DNA of 64,000 nt, from positions 186,001 to 250,000 of the forward strand of contig JAGDZO010000019.1 of the NCBI GenBank assembly GCA_049115815.1, read 5' to 3'. How positions within the stretch are numbered: position 1 is the stretch's first letter; the number at the start of each line of letters is the position of its first letter. Made by a program: the position numbers and the translations under genes. The DNA is from Marinoscillum sp049115815. Its GTDB lineage: Bacteria > Bacteroidota > Bacteroidia > Cytophagales > Cyclobacteriaceae. The notes beneath the pieces were generated by a model, which was not told the origin of the DNA, made no database searches, and was given only the letters and a program-made list of their open reading frames with translations. Positions 27,484 to 36,401 of the stretch are shown here, piece after piece.

Positions 27484-28628
27484 TACAATCCTTTTCTGAT
27501 CTCGCCTACTTGGTTATACCACAGTTTTTCATACTTGCGGTTCCTCCGCAATGAGTACATGGTGGGTGCAAAGAGAGTTGAAATTCGAATGAATTCAAAT
27601 TCTACTCCATTGTTATAAGTCCAAGTTTCGAGACGTTCATCACGCGTCACCTTAGGCGGAGCGCCAAAAATCATAAAGATAAGTCCACGGTCAGTTTTCC
27701 AGCCTTGCTTATAATCGGTAAAAAGCTCATTGACTTCTTCCACTCTGTCGTAGAAAACCTTAATGGCATTTTTCGCCCTGAATTTTGTACCGTAAGTGTT
27801 TATCCAAAACACTTCGAAATCTTTCTTACTATAGCTCTTCTGCAGAGATTTTATCTCTGCTGATGTGGTGATATAGGTAAGTGGATCAATCAACTCTGAA
27901 AGGGCTTTGTATTTTGGATAATACGCTGGGCATTTCAGCATTGTGAGTCCATTCTGATCAAGTGTGTCTTTTTGCAATAGGTAAAACTTATAGTCCTTAA
28001 ACATGGAAGGCTGGCCATCAAAGAAAAAGGAACTGTCAATCTCCAAATTTGGCGAAAGAGTTTTCATAATTCCCATAGGCGGATCCGCTGACTTAAAATT
28101 GTCTGAATACTCATAGGCATGTATGCTTTGAGCACCTTTGATCAAAGTCTTCTCCTGATTGATATAAGCACTGAAAATGGGCAAGCCATCCGCATCAACC
28201 GGATAAAGACTCGGAAAACCAACAGGAGAAGACACCTTAATGTCCTCAAGGAAATATAGGTTTTCAGATGGGTCACTAATGCTGATTATCAAAAGTGATT
28301 GGTTTGTTTGCGGCAGTGTCAATTTGAAATACCCCTGATTCTGGCTGATAGATAATGTATCTAGCTGAGAATTGGTGAGCGTATCATGCGGTATTGAAGC
28401 GTACTTGTCTTGCAATAAGAATGCATAGTTGCATTGATTGATTGCGCTAACGTCTATCTTAAAAAAAACGACTATATCATCTTCTATTGCCACCACGCGA
28501 TGGGCTATTTCTACCGGAACCTGCGTTTGATATTGATAACTCCAGTTAAACTTTGAAAGGTCTAATCCGAAAGATTGAAAGAAGCTAAAAAAAGCAAAAA
28601 TCAATATTGCCATTTCCTGTTTGCGCAT
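27483..28628 (-). CDS. GWxTD-domain exported protein
   Basis: This 381-residue protein has a signal peptide (about residues 1-20, MRKQEMAILIFAFFSFFQSF). Its C-terminal GWxTD domain is recognisable from GWKTDRGLIFMIFGAPPKVT and ETWTYNNGVEF. These domains are frequent in Bacteroidota and their relatives, but their function is not established. The open frame extends to 28775. I place the start at the ATG at 28628, because the extra 49 residues would precede the signal peptide and overlap the divergent methyltransferase gene. It is probably cotranscribed with rlmB. Confidence 0.9.
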   Translation of the reverse strand: MRKQEMAILIFAFFSFFQSFGLDLSKFNWSYQYQTQVPVEIAHRVVAIEDDIVVFFKIDVSAINQCNYAFLLQDKYASIPHDTLTNSQLDTLSISQNQGYFKLTLPQTNQSLLIISISDPSENLYFLEDIKVSSPVGFPSLYPVDADGLPIFSAYINQEKTLIKGAQSIHAYEYSDNFKSADPPMGIMKTLSPNLEIDSSFFFDGQPSMFKDYKFYLLQKDTLDQNGLTMLKCPAYYPKYKALSELIDPLTYITTSAEIKSLQKSYSKKDFEVFWINTYGTKFRAKNAIKVFYDRVEEVNELFTDYKQGWKTDRGLIFMIFGAPPKVTRDERLETWTYNNGVEFEFIRISTLFAPTMYSLRRNRKYEKLWYNQVGEIRKGL

Positions 28629-28678
28629 AGGATGAAAATTTAGGTAATTATTTGGTTTCTTTGCCAAAAAAGAATCAA

Positions 28679-29449
28679 ATGAGCGTTTATACCACTGAGA
28701 TAGCTTCAGACCAAATACCTTCTGACAATCCCATACATCAGCGATTGTTGAAGGCATATCATGTGGCTGCCCCAATGGTTTCGGGGGACTTACTAGAGCT
28801 AGGCTGTGGTGAAGGTCGCGGTGTTGAGTTGCTATTGCCTCAGGCTGATAGCTATCTGGGACTTGACAAAATCGAATCTATTATAGCAACGCTACAGTCT
28901 AAATATCCTGACGCTCAATTTGAGTCCGGTGTGTTTCCTCCAATCAACATTCCAGACAATAGTTTCGACACGGTAGTTAGCTTCCAAGTGATAGAGCATA
29001 TTCAAAATGATGAGCTTTTTTTATCTGAGATCCAGCGAATACTCAAACCTGGAGGCAAAGCCATCTTGTCTACGCCAAATATCAAAATGACCCTCAGCCG
29101 AAACCCGTGGCATATTAGAGAATACACTGCAGACCAACTGGCTACTTTGGCCGGTAAATACTTCTCTAAAGTGGAGATGAAAGGGATTGCGGGTAGTGAT
29201 AAAGTATTGAGTTATCATGAGCAGAATCGAGAGTCTGTTCAGAAAATCATGAAGTACGATGTGCTGAATCTTCAATATCGTTTACCGGCAGCCTTGCTAC
29301 GGATTCCATATGATTTTCTCAATAGAAGAAATCGCAACAAGCTTCAATCCCAAGATGATGAATTGGTGCTTTCGATATCACAAGAAGATTATTTTTTAGC
29401 GGAAAAATCGGAACAAAACCTTGACCTATTTTGTATTCTTACTAAATAA
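28679..29449 (+). CDS. Class I SAM-dependent methyltransferase
   Basis: This 256-residue protein has the Methyltransf_11 pattern. The SAM-binding motif I is LLELGCGEGRGVELL, an acidic motif II follows in YLGLDKIE, and the post-I region includes DTVVSFQVIEHI, then LKPGGKAILSTPN. The substrate is unknown; this type is common in lipid, quinone and glycan pathways. The frame opens with a TTG at 28652, but the ATG at 28679 gives a normal start and avoids a basic extension. It is divergent from the GWxTD gene and is followed after 12 bp by dps, probably cotranscribed. Confidence 0.9.
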   Translation: MSVYTTEIASDQIPSDNPIHQRLLKAYHVAAPMVSGDLLELGCGEGRGVELLLPQADSYLGLDKIESIIATLQSKYPDAQFESGVFPPINIPDNSFDTVVSFQVIEHIQNDELFLSEIQRILKPGGKAILSTPNIKMTLSRNPWHIREYTADQLATLAGKYFSKVEMKGIAGSDKVLSYHEQNRESVQKIMKYDVLNLQYRLPAALLRIPYDFLNRRNRNKLQSQDDELVLSISQEDYFLAEKSEQNLDLFCILTK

Positions 29450-29461
29450 ATAAGAATACAT

Positions 29462-29920
29462 ATGACTACAGATAAACTAATTCAAGAGCTCAATTTATTA
29501 TTGAGTGACTTTCACATTTATTATCAAAATACCAGAGGATTTCATTGGAACATCAAAGGAAAGCGATTCTTTGAATTGCATGTGAAGTTCGAGGAACTCT
29601 ACACGGAAGCATTGACTTCTATTGATGAAATCGCAGAAAGGATATTGACAATTGGCGGAAGCCCTCTTCATACTTTTAGCGACTATCTAGAAGCCTCTGA
29701 TCTGACAGTGTACAAGGACGTATCTAACGATGTGGACACAGTTTCGGCCATTCACTCCCAATTAGGGAAACTCACGGAGCGTGAAAACAGAGTCAAGAAG
29801 CTGGCTGCCGAATGTGATGACAATGAAACGGAGGACATGATGATAGCGCTGATCAATGGTCAACAAAAAACCATGTGGATGTTCAAATCATGGTTAGGCG
29901 AAGAGGTCCAGCCTAACTAA
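29462..29920 (+). CDS. dps: Dps-family ferritin-like DNA-protection protein
   Basis: This 152-residue four-helix ferritin-like protein would form dodecamers that oxidise and store iron and protect DNA in starvation or peroxide stress. The intersubunit ferroxidase signature is present: GFHWNIKGKRFFELHVKFEE followed by DEIAERI, giving the conserved H, H, D and E ligands. The length is typical. There is no lysine-rich N-terminal tail, so direct DNA binding as in E. coli Dps is not assured. It begins 12 bp after the methyltransferase stop. Its last 8 bp overlap the convergent asnB gene. Confidence 0.95.
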   Translation: MTTDKLIQELNLLLSDFHIYYQNTRGFHWNIKGKRFFELHVKFEELYTEALTSIDEIAERILTIGGSPLHTFSDYLEASDLTVYKDVSNDVDTVSAIHSQLGKLTERENRVKKLAAECDDNETEDMMIALINGQQKTMWMFKSWLGEEVQPN

Positions 29921-31793
29921 CCAAAAATTTGAAATACCACTTCTGAAAGACGAATAGAGACCATACCAGAATATGGCTATCGCCCGGATTGGAAGAAAAT
30001 AGCTTTCTTTTGATTCGGGCGATTTCATTCCAATCGAATAGGTTTTGCTCCTGAACTACCTGCTCATTGAAAACAACCTTATCCAATTCACCCTTAAGAT
30101 CCTTTCTAAACCAATCCAAAAGAGGTACTTCAAATCCATGCTTTGGCCGATGATACAGTTCTTCAGGCAACAGTGACCTAAAAGCTTCTCTCAGCACGAT
30201 CTTTTTCTCATTCCCATTTGCCTTGAGAGAAGAATCCAACTGAAACGCAAAATCCACCACGGCAGCATCTAAAAATGGGACACGAACTTCCAACCCATTG
30301 GCCATAGACATCAAATCCACTTTGGTAAGCATATCTCCTGGTAGTACCAACTGGCAATCCAACGCCAGAACTTCATTAAGATCACCCGTAGTGATCCCGC
30401 TTAATAACTGATTTTTTAGCTCGCTTTCTCCGTTCTTTTGATCATCCAACAACAATCTTTCTACTTGAGCCATAGACGTAAAGGTTGCCAAGTACCAATA
30501 CCTATCCCTAAGGTTCATTTTCTGAGCTTTCGCAAAGCGATCTAGTTTTCTGAAAGTGTCGGTAATAGCATTATTCCTTGACTGAGGCAATTGATTCCAC
30601 AATGAACCAAGTCCACCTATGAAGGAAGACTTCAAGGTCTTATGCTGGGTCATGAGCCACGCCTTGTGTTTGTTGTATCCTGAAAACAGCTCATCTGCGC
30701 CATCTCCTGACAAAGCCACTGTTGCGTGCTCCCTGGTTTTTTGGCTCAAAATATAAACGGGTAAAGCCGAAGAGTCTGCAAACGGCTCATCGAGATAACC
30801 AACTGCATCATTGACTGCATTTAGCAGATCATCATTGCTTAAAGAAAAAACATGGTGGTTGGTGTTAAACTTTTTAGCGACCAATTCAGCATACTTCGTT
30901 TCGTCAAAATACTTGTTGTCTTTGAACCCGATGCTGAAGGTGTTCAGATCTGCCACCTTCTGGCTTGCCAAGCCTACGATCACGGATGAATCAATTCCTC
31001 CACTCAAAAACGCTCCCAAGGGAACATCCGCCACTAAACGATCTTCTACGGATTTACTGAGCCTTTTTATCAGCTCATCTTTAGCTTGATCCAGATCCGA
31101 TATGACGGAACGCTCTTGGTACGGAAAGTCGTAATATTTTCTTGTGACGACCTCTCCCTTTTCCACCTTCATCACGTGACCGGGTTGTACTTTTTGTACG
31201 CCCTCCATAATGGAAAGTGGTGCAGGCACATAGGTCAATTGAAAGTAAAGATTTAAAGCCTCTTTATTCAGCTTTCGTTCAAACCCGTAGGCCAACAATG
31301 ACTTCATTTCCGAAGCAAAAAGGAGGTGATTATCATCCTGAAAGACTAAGAGAGGTTTGATCCCGTATCGATCTCTAGCCAAGAAAAGTATTTCTTCCTC
31401 CGAATCATAGATTGCCAGTGCAAAAAAACCATTGAGTCGCTCCAAAATTTGATCCCCCCAATGAATGTATGATTGGAGGAGTACTTCTGTATCGGAATCT
31501 GTCCTGAAAGAATAACCAACTGACTCTAATGACTTTCTCAATGCTCGAAAGTTGTATATCTCGCCATTGAACACGATGCGATAGCGACCAGAGGCATCAA
31601 CCATAGGCTGGTTGGCGGCAGATGAGGTATCTATCACAGACAATCTGCGATGACCAAGACCCACTACATCATCGAACCAGCTATCCTGCGCGTCGGGTCC
31701 CCTTTTCTCCAAAGCTCTGGTAGCAGCTTCCAAATGAACCAAATTCATTCGGCCTATTGGGTTAAATGCAAAAATTCCTGTGATACCGCACAT
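29913..31793 (-). CDS. asnB: Glutamine-hydrolysing asparagine synthase
   Basis: This enzyme transfers the amide of glutamine to aspartate, or in paralogues to other carboxylates. The N-terminal nucleophile Cys2 in MCGITGIFAF is present, with the glutaminase motifs GHRRLSVID and NGEIYN. The synthetase domain carries the PP-loop LSGGIDSS and the later segment ALSGDGADELFSGY. At 626 residues it is full length and resembles the clade found near exopolysaccharide genes, so a role in glycan modification is also possible. It converges on dps (8 bp overlap) and is divergent from the NlpC/P60 gene. Confidence 0.93.
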   Translation of the reverse strand: MCGITGIFAFNPIGRMNLVHLEAATRALEKRGPDAQDSWFDDVVGLGHRRLSVIDTSSAANQPMVDASGRYRIVFNGEIYNFRALRKSLESVGYSFRTDSDTEVLLQSYIHWGDQILERLNGFFALAIYDSEEEILFLARDRYGIKPLLVFQDDNHLLFASEMKSLLAYGFERKLNKEALNLYFQLTYVPAPLSIMEGVQKVQPGHVMKVEKGEVVTRKYYDFPYQERSVISDLDQAKDELIKRLSKSVEDRLVADVPLGAFLSGGIDSSVIVGLASQKVADLNTFSIGFKDNKYFDETKYAELVAKKFNTNHHVFSLSNDDLLNAVNDAVGYLDEPFADSSALPVYILSQKTREHATVALSGDGADELFSGYNKHKAWLMTQHKTLKSSFIGGLGSLWNQLPQSRNNAITDTFRKLDRFAKAQKMNLRDRYWYLATFTSMAQVERLLLDDQKNGESELKNQLLSGITTGDLNEVLALDCQLVLPGDMLTKVDLMSMANGLEVRVPFLDAAVVDFAFQLDSSLKANGNEKKIVLREAFRSLLPEELYHRPKHGFEVPLLDWFRKDLKGELDKVVFNEQVVQEQNLFDWNEIARIKRKLFSSNPGDSHILVWSLFVFQKWYFKFLVS

Positions 31794-31836
31794 ATGGCAT
31801 TAAATTTATGGAGGATTAGAAGAAATTAATCAGGAT

Positions 31837-32313
31837 ATGTCTACTACTTTATTGCGCTCAGGTTTAGCCATGCTATTGCTCTTGTGCTGTGTCTTTAGCA
31901 CAGATGCACAAAACCGGAAAAAGAGGAAAAAAATTGATCAAGTCATCACCCAAGCCAGAGGATATATGGGGGTCCCATACGTATATGGTGGCTCATCGAA
32001 AAAAGGCATTGACTGCTCCGGTCTTATCTACAACTGTTATAAATCAATCGGAGTGAAATTACCTCGCACAGCCAAAGCACAGTCAAAAATTGGCAATAGC
32101 AAAACCTGGAGCACGATACGGCCTGGTGATATCGTGTACTTCAAATTCAAACAGAAAGGTGAAAAGTGGTACCACACAGGCATGATCACCTATGCCGAAA
32201 AAGACAATATCAAATTTATCCACGCATCCACCAGCAGAGGCGTAGTTGAGGACAACCTGCTATCTGACTACTACAGTAAGAATGTTAAGAAATTTCGTAG
32301 GGTGATAAAGTAG
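31837..32313 (+). CDS. NlpC/P60 (C40) cell-wall peptidase
   Basis: This 158-residue secreted hydrolase has a signal peptide to about residue 24 (ending TDAQ) and a single NlpC/P60 domain. The catalytic triad is complete: Cys60 in GIDCSGL, His113 in WYHTGM and His129 in FIHAS. These enzymes cut D-Glu-diaminopimelate links in peptidoglycan stem peptides. There is no SH3 or LysM targeting domain; a basic NRKKRKK stretch follows the signal peptide. It stands alone, divergent from asnB. Confidence 0.94.
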   Translation: MSTTLLRSGLAMLLLLCCVFSTDAQNRKKRKKIDQVITQARGYMGVPYVYGGSSKKGIDCSGLIYNCYKSIGVKLPRTAKAQSKIGNSKTWSTIRPGDIVYFKFKQKGEKWYHTGMITYAEKDNIKFIHASTSRGVVEDNLLSDYYSKNVKKFRRVIK

Positions 32314-32497
32314 GATTGAAAGCTTGGAAAATTCCACACATATAAGAAATCAACTAGGCGCTTACACTGAAAAATATTCTATATTCCGATATGGAATATT
32401 TAGTTATACATTTCATGATTAATATCCAGTCACAATAAAATAAGATTGTTAAGGAAAAGTTTGCCTATAGGGTTTGGCAAAAGGATAACCAAACGAA

Positions 32498-33382
32498 TTA
32501 GTCCTGATAAGACCTTAGCACTCCATCTACAAAATACAAATACGTTCTAGTTCCTTTTTGATCATATATCCACTGTTCTCTAATATTATATGAATTAACT
32601 GTTCTGTTCTTTTTAATTGGATACCCTTGACTTTCTATTGCCATTTCTTCACTCATACCAATCCATATTTCGCCTCTAAGTATTTTATTACCATCACTCT
32701 TTCCGAATTTATTTAATATTTCGGCAGTCCGCCTTTCACGCTCTTTTTCGGCAATTTTCTTTTTTTCAGCTAATCTCTTTTTCCTCTCTTCATTTTTTAA
32801 AGCTTCTTCCTTTTGAATTTTAACTTTTAATAGGCTATCTGCCAGTCTTTTCTCTTCTAATTTCTGCTCTTGTATCTTATGTTCCTCAGCTCGTTGATTC
32901 TCTAAAAATCTCTCATGCTTCAATTTTTGAACCTCAACATATTCAATTAATCGATCAGTATTTTTTAAATATGCTGGCTGCACGTATGCTTTTGAAGAAT
33001 TATGATTAATGATATATTTTCCACTATTCGCCTCATAACCCAAAACCAACACATGAGTTCCTTTTTGTAAAGTCGCAATTTGTTTTCCCGCTAAACCTAT
33101 GACCGGAGTATATGGTACAATTGTCTGAGTTTTAATTGGTTTATTCAAACCTATACTTGACTCTGAATAGGAAACCAATTTTATTTCTTGCTTATAATAT
33201 TCAAGAGAGTCAAGAAGTATTTCAATTCGTTCTTGTAGTGGAGCGATCCTTAATTCTAAATCATCAAGTTCCTGCTGAATCTGAATTTTCTTCTTCCGAA
33301 ATGATTCATAATTATCTGAGGCTTGACCATTAGCTTGACGTAGAGAGAAAAAACCAATGACTAAAATCAAAAAACACTTCAT
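32498..33382 (-). CDS. AT-rich exported coiled-coil protein with SH3-like and BamE-like segments
   Basis: I do not recognise this 294-residue protein as a named family. It has a signal peptide (about residues 1-19, ending ANGQ), a short coiled coil (about 25-65), and an SH3b-like stretch (about 85-140, with KGTHVLVLGYEANSGKYII). A long charged coiled coil rich in K/E/R follows (about 150-220). The C-terminal ~65 residues (GEIWIGMSEEMAIESQGYP, EQWIYD, TYLYFVDGVL) resemble a BamE/SmpA-like fold. It is visibly richer in A and T than its neighbours. The 184 bp between it and the NlpC/P60 gene hold only an AT-rich hairpin (32373-32400). Confidence 0.75.
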   Translation of the reverse strand: MKCFLILVIGFFSLRQANGQASDNYESFRKKKIQIQQELDDLELRIAPLQERIEILLDSLEYYKQEIKLVSYSESSIGLNKPIKTQTIVPYTPVIGLAGKQIATLQKGTHVLVLGYEANSGKYIINHNSSKAYVQPAYLKNTDRLIEYVEVQKLKHERFLENQRAEEHKIQEQKLEEKRLADSLLKVKIQKEEALKNEERKKRLAEKKKIAEKERERRTAEILNKFGKSDGNKILRGEIWIGMSEEMAIESQGYPIKKNRTVNSYNIREQWIYDQKGTRTYLYFVDGVLRSYQD

Positions 33383-33657
33383 TCTTTATTTTAATTAATA
33401 TCAAAAGAAACACATATCCCAGCTTACGCAATATGCATAAGATCAAGGAGGTTACAATTAATAGAATCAAAATAGCACTGCTTAAATAATAACATCTACA
33501 GAACGATATGGGTTTATAAGAAATAAAAAACACCTGAAAGTAGTCTGCAGTAACATAGGTCTTATAGCAAGAGAAACATCACTAAGCGTACCGTGCTAGG
33601 CGTGCCCACTACACGTGTCTATCGAATTCCAACCGATAACCCTCTAGCTTCCACTTT
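33383..33657. other. Intergenic stretch with a decayed tRNA-like fragment
   Basis: No convincing gene is present. Positions 33620-33644, read on the minus strand, match the T-arm and variable region of the neighbouring tRNA-Ala at 21 of 25 positions (the tRNA counterpart is 33709-33733, an offset of 89 bp). The mismatches include conserved T-loop bases, so it is not functional. The 67-codon open frame at 33330-33533 has no supporting features. Confidence 0.5.
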
Positions 33658-33694
33658 AAAAAGCAAAAAGCCTCCTCAAATCAATGAGGAGGCT
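33658..33694 (-). terminator. Terminator of tRNA-Ala
   Basis: On the minus strand AGCCTCCTCA and TGAGGAGGCT form a 10-bp stem, with TTGATT as the loop, followed by TTTTTGCTTTTT. It starts 8 nt after the tRNA-Ala discriminator base. Confidence 0.85.
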
Positions 33695-33701
33695 TTAAAT
33701 G

Positions 33702-33775
33702 TGGAGCATATCGGATTCGAACCGATGACCCCCACGCTGCCAGCGTGGTGCTCTAGCCAGCTGAGCTAATGCCCC
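33702..33775 (-). tRNA. tRNA-Ala (anticodon GGC)
   Basis: The minus strand reads GGGGCATTAGCTCAGCTGGC at the 5' end and folds as a cloverleaf. The acceptor stem GGGGCAT/ATGCTCC has one G-T pair. The anticodon loop CTGGCAG lies within a CCACG/CGTGG stem, and the T-arm has GGTTCGAATCC. The discriminator is A and CCA is not encoded. A terminator follows. I see no clear upstream promoter. Decayed copies of parts of this tRNA flank it on both sides at offsets of 87 and 89 bp. Confidence 0.97.
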
Positions 33776-33818
33776 ATTTTGGTTCATTTCTCAAAAAGAG
33801 AAAGCAGTCAACTCAGCG

Positions 33819-33862
33819 TTGCACTCTAGTCTACGCGACCCGACCACCTGAGCTAATGCCCC
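33819..33862 (-). pseudogene. Decayed tRNA-Ala 5' fragment
   Basis: CTGAGCTAATGCCCC at 33848-33862 is identical to the first 15 nt of tRNA-Ala (33761-33775 on this strand). A second block, GCGTTGCACTCTAG, resembles the tRNA's GCGTGGTGCTCTAG. An 18-nt GC-rich segment replaces the 4 nt that separate these blocks in the real gene, and no T-arm follows, so it cannot fold as a tRNA. Confidence 0.6.
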
Positions 33863-33984
33863 AATAGGGATTACGAAATTAGCCGAAATTTCAACTCTTC
33901 CAACTTCACCATTCATATTTTGCTCTTCATACAACGAAAACTTTATTTGAGGTGTCAATAAAGCAACATCAAAAGCTCGCTATC

Positions 33985-34485
33985 ATGAAAATCAATATTG
34001 TTTTATCGCTCATAGTTGCTGTTTTGATTTCATGTGCTGAGGATACCAATCCATCACAGATAGCTTCTAATTATTACACCAAAGCAGACCTAAGGTTTGA
34101 CTACCCTCATGTTGTGAGTGGAGACTCTGTGGTCTTTGAAAGGTATTATGTGGCGGAGGACGAAGAGAATATAGCTGATGATGAATATGCAGAAAGAATT
34201 CTCTTCACCATACCCACAGGATTAAGCTCATTCGAATATCAAGATGCTGAATTGTTGGAGCTCAAACTAGACGTGAAAAAGTATTGCTTCTGTGTTCCCT
34301 CCCAAGGCATAGAGATCGTCAAAGGTAGCATCTCGGGAACTTTAAAAAATGACAAATGGCAAGTTGAGGCCAATTTCGATTTTGCGACGAGATATCAGGT
34401 CAGCGAAGATAGTTTCCAAACTTTTGAACCTGAAAATCGAACATTTTCAGAAAATTTCACCCTTTCTCCACTACCATCAGAATAA
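33985..34485 (+). CDS. Putative lipoprotein of unknown function
   Basis: This 166-residue protein has a lipoprotein signal ending in VLISC, so the mature protein should be lipid-anchored at Cys17. I do not recognise the rest: it is acidic, beta-rich and without cysteine or histidine clusters apart from KYCFCVPS. The frame opens with a GTG at 33952, but the ATG at 33985 places the signal peptide at the N-terminus and is preferred. It lies 48 bp before the ABC exporter gene and could be cotranscribed with it. Confidence 0.75.
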   Translation: MKINIVLSLIVAVLISCAEDTNPSQIASNYYTKADLRFDYPHVVSGDSVVFERYYVAEDEENIADDEYAERILFTIPTGLSSFEYQDAELLELKLDVKKYCFCVPSQGIEIVKGSISGTLKNDKWQVEANFDFATRYQVSEDSFQTFEPENRTFSENFTLSPLPSE

Positions 34486-34533
34486 TCGGTAATCATTTTA
34501 TGCTTTTATTCGTAGAGGAATAAGAACCTTTTG

Positions 34534-36303
34534 ATGGCATTCAGCTATCAAATAAAAATTCCCCTCATGAGTAAGAAAAAAGTGACCATCGGTCATGTGT
34601 TCAAAACGATCATATGGCCTAGAAGAAATACCATATTTATTGGCCTTGGCCTTATCCTTATCAGTAGAGCTGCAAGTCTGGTGTTGCCCGGCTCCACAAA
34701 ATATCTCATAGATGATGTCATAGTCAATAGTGACATTGAAATGCTCAAACTCCTAGTGATTGTGGTGTTGGTAGCGATCGTTATTCAATCTGTTACATCA
34801 TTTCTATTGACGAGAATCCTTAGTGTGGAAGCTCAGCATCTCATTGCTCAGTTGAGAGTAAGAGTTCAGCGACAGATTATGTATTTGCCCATTAGGTTTT
34901 TTGACAATACCAAAAGTGGAGAACTCGTCTCCCGAATTATGAGTGATGTAGAGGGTGTAAGAAATCTGGTTGGAACAGGTTTGGTGCAGTTAGTTGGAGG
35001 TTCGCTGACGGCCATTGTTTCCCTATTTCTTCTGATCAATATCAATGGGTGGATGACACTTTATGTATTGGTACCGGTTTCTATTTTTGGAATTATCTCT
35101 CTTAAGGCCTTTGGCATGATACGCCCTATTTTCAGAGAGCGAGGCAAACTCAATGCAGAAGTAACAGGCCGTCTGACCGAAACGCTCAATGGAGTAAGAG
35201 TCATCAAAGGCTTCAATGCCGAAAAGCAAGAAGTCAAAACTTTTGAAGACGGTGCAGAGAGGCTTTTTCAGAATGTAAAAAAGAGTCTGACCTCTACAAG
35301 TTTTCTTACTAGCTCTGCGACGTTTTTACTTGGTCTGGCCACTACCGGAATCATGGGAATGGGCGGCTACATGATTATCAATGGAGAAATGACTGTGGGT
35401 GATTTCGTGGCTTTCACGGCATATCTGGCGTTCATGATCGCACCTATAGTGCAGATGAGCAACATAGGTAGTCAATTAACTGAAGCTTTTGCGGGACTAG
35501 ATCGTACAGAAGAAATCATGCAAATGGAGCCTGAAGATGACGGGTCCGTTCGAACCATCAAAATTCCGGAAATCAAAGGTGATATAACTTTTGAAGATGT
35601 GAGTTTCTCCTATGAAGAAGACAATGATGTACTCAAAGGCATCAGCTTCGAAGCACCGGCTGGCTCTGTCACCGCTTTGGTGGGAACATCCGGATCGGGG
35701 AAATCTACTATAGCCAGCCTGGCAGCTTCTTTTCTCTCTCCAAAGAATGGAAAAATAACGGTCGATAATCAAGATTTGGAATCTGTCTCTCTGGAAAGCT
35801 ATAGAAGCCAACTGGGTGTAGTGCTACAAGATGATTTTCTATTTGAAGGCTCAATCCGAGAAAACATTCTGTTCCCAAGACCCAACGCTACAGAGGATCA
35901 ATTGACCCAAGCTGTAGAAGCTGCTCATGTTAATGAATTTACTGATCGGTTTGAGAAAGGACTTGATACGAGGATTGGCGAGCGTGGTGTTAAACTTTCA
36001 GGCGGACAAAAACAGAGAATTGCGATAGCGAGAGCTATTCTAGCCAATCCAAGGATATTGATATTGGATGAAGCCACTTCCAATCTAGACACTGAAAGCG
36101 AAAGCTTTATACAAGCGAGTCTTACTAAATTGATGACAGGACGTACTTCTTTTGTGATTGCTCATAGGCTCAGCACCATTCGTCAAGCCACACAAATTTT
36201 GGTGGTCGAAAATGGTTCAATTGTAGAAAGAGGTACGCACGATGAGCTTATTGAACTAAAAGGACGATATTTCGAACTATATACCTATCAAGCGCGTATC
36301 TAG
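34534..36303 (+). CDS. ABC exporter half-transporter (MsbA/MDR type)
   Basis: This protein of about 589 residues fuses a six-helix ABC transporter transmembrane domain (roughly residues 20-310) to an ATPase domain (about 345-580). Walker A (GTSGSGKST) begins near residue 383. The Q-loop (VVLQDDFLFEGSIREN), the signature LSGGQKQRIAIARAIL and the Walker B ILILDEATSNLD are intact. Such half-transporters dimerise and export lipids, drugs or peptides; the substrate is unknown. Starts at 34534 and 34567 are both possible: an AGAGGA precedes the first by about 14 bp, while the second would begin MSKKKVT. Confidence 0.95.
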   Translation: MAFSYQIKIPLMSKKKVTIGHVFKTIIWPRRNTIFIGLGLILISRAASLVLPGSTKYLIDDVIVNSDIEMLKLLVIVVLVAIVIQSVTSFLLTRILSVEAQHLIAQLRVRVQRQIMYLPIRFFDNTKSGELVSRIMSDVEGVRNLVGTGLVQLVGGSLTAIVSLFLLININGWMTLYVLVPVSIFGIISLKAFGMIRPIFRERGKLNAEVTGRLTETLNGVRVIKGFNAEKQEVKTFEDGAERLFQNVKKSLTSTSFLTSSATFLLGLATTGIMGMGGYMIINGEMTVGDFVAFTAYLAFMIAPIVQMSNIGSQLTEAFAGLDRTEEIMQMEPEDDGSVRTIKIPEIKGDITFEDVSFSYEEDNDVLKGISFEAPAGSVTALVGTSGSGKSTIASLAASFLSPKNGKITVDNQDLESVSLESYRSQLGVVLQDDFLFEGSIRENILFPRPNATEDQLTQAVEAAHVNEFTDRFEKGLDTRIGERGVKLSGGQKQRIAIARAILANPRILILDEATSNLDTESESFIQASLTKLMTGRTSFVIAHRLSTIRQATQILVVENGSIVERGTHDELIELKGRYFELYTYQARI

Positions 36304-36401
36304 GAGGAATTTATTAGCACAATAAAAATAGAATTGTGTTGTATATTTATTGTCCCCAAAGAAAAATGGGCGTTTTATAAAGTCATTCAAACGGTAACAA
36401 A

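Noticed and set aside
28629..28775. 49-residue N-terminal extension of the GWxTD protein
   Set aside because: It precedes a good signal peptide and overlaps the divergent methyltransferase gene.
32373..32400. AT-rich hairpin after the NlpC/P60 gene as terminator
   Set aside because: The stem (ATATTCC/GGAATAT) is A/T-rich and lacks a clear T-run, so it is too weak to call.
33330..33533. 67-codon minus-strand frame upstream of the coiled-coil gene
   Set aside because: It overlaps the coiled-coil gene start, its composition follows the AT-rich intergenic DNA, and no start signal or family pattern is visible.
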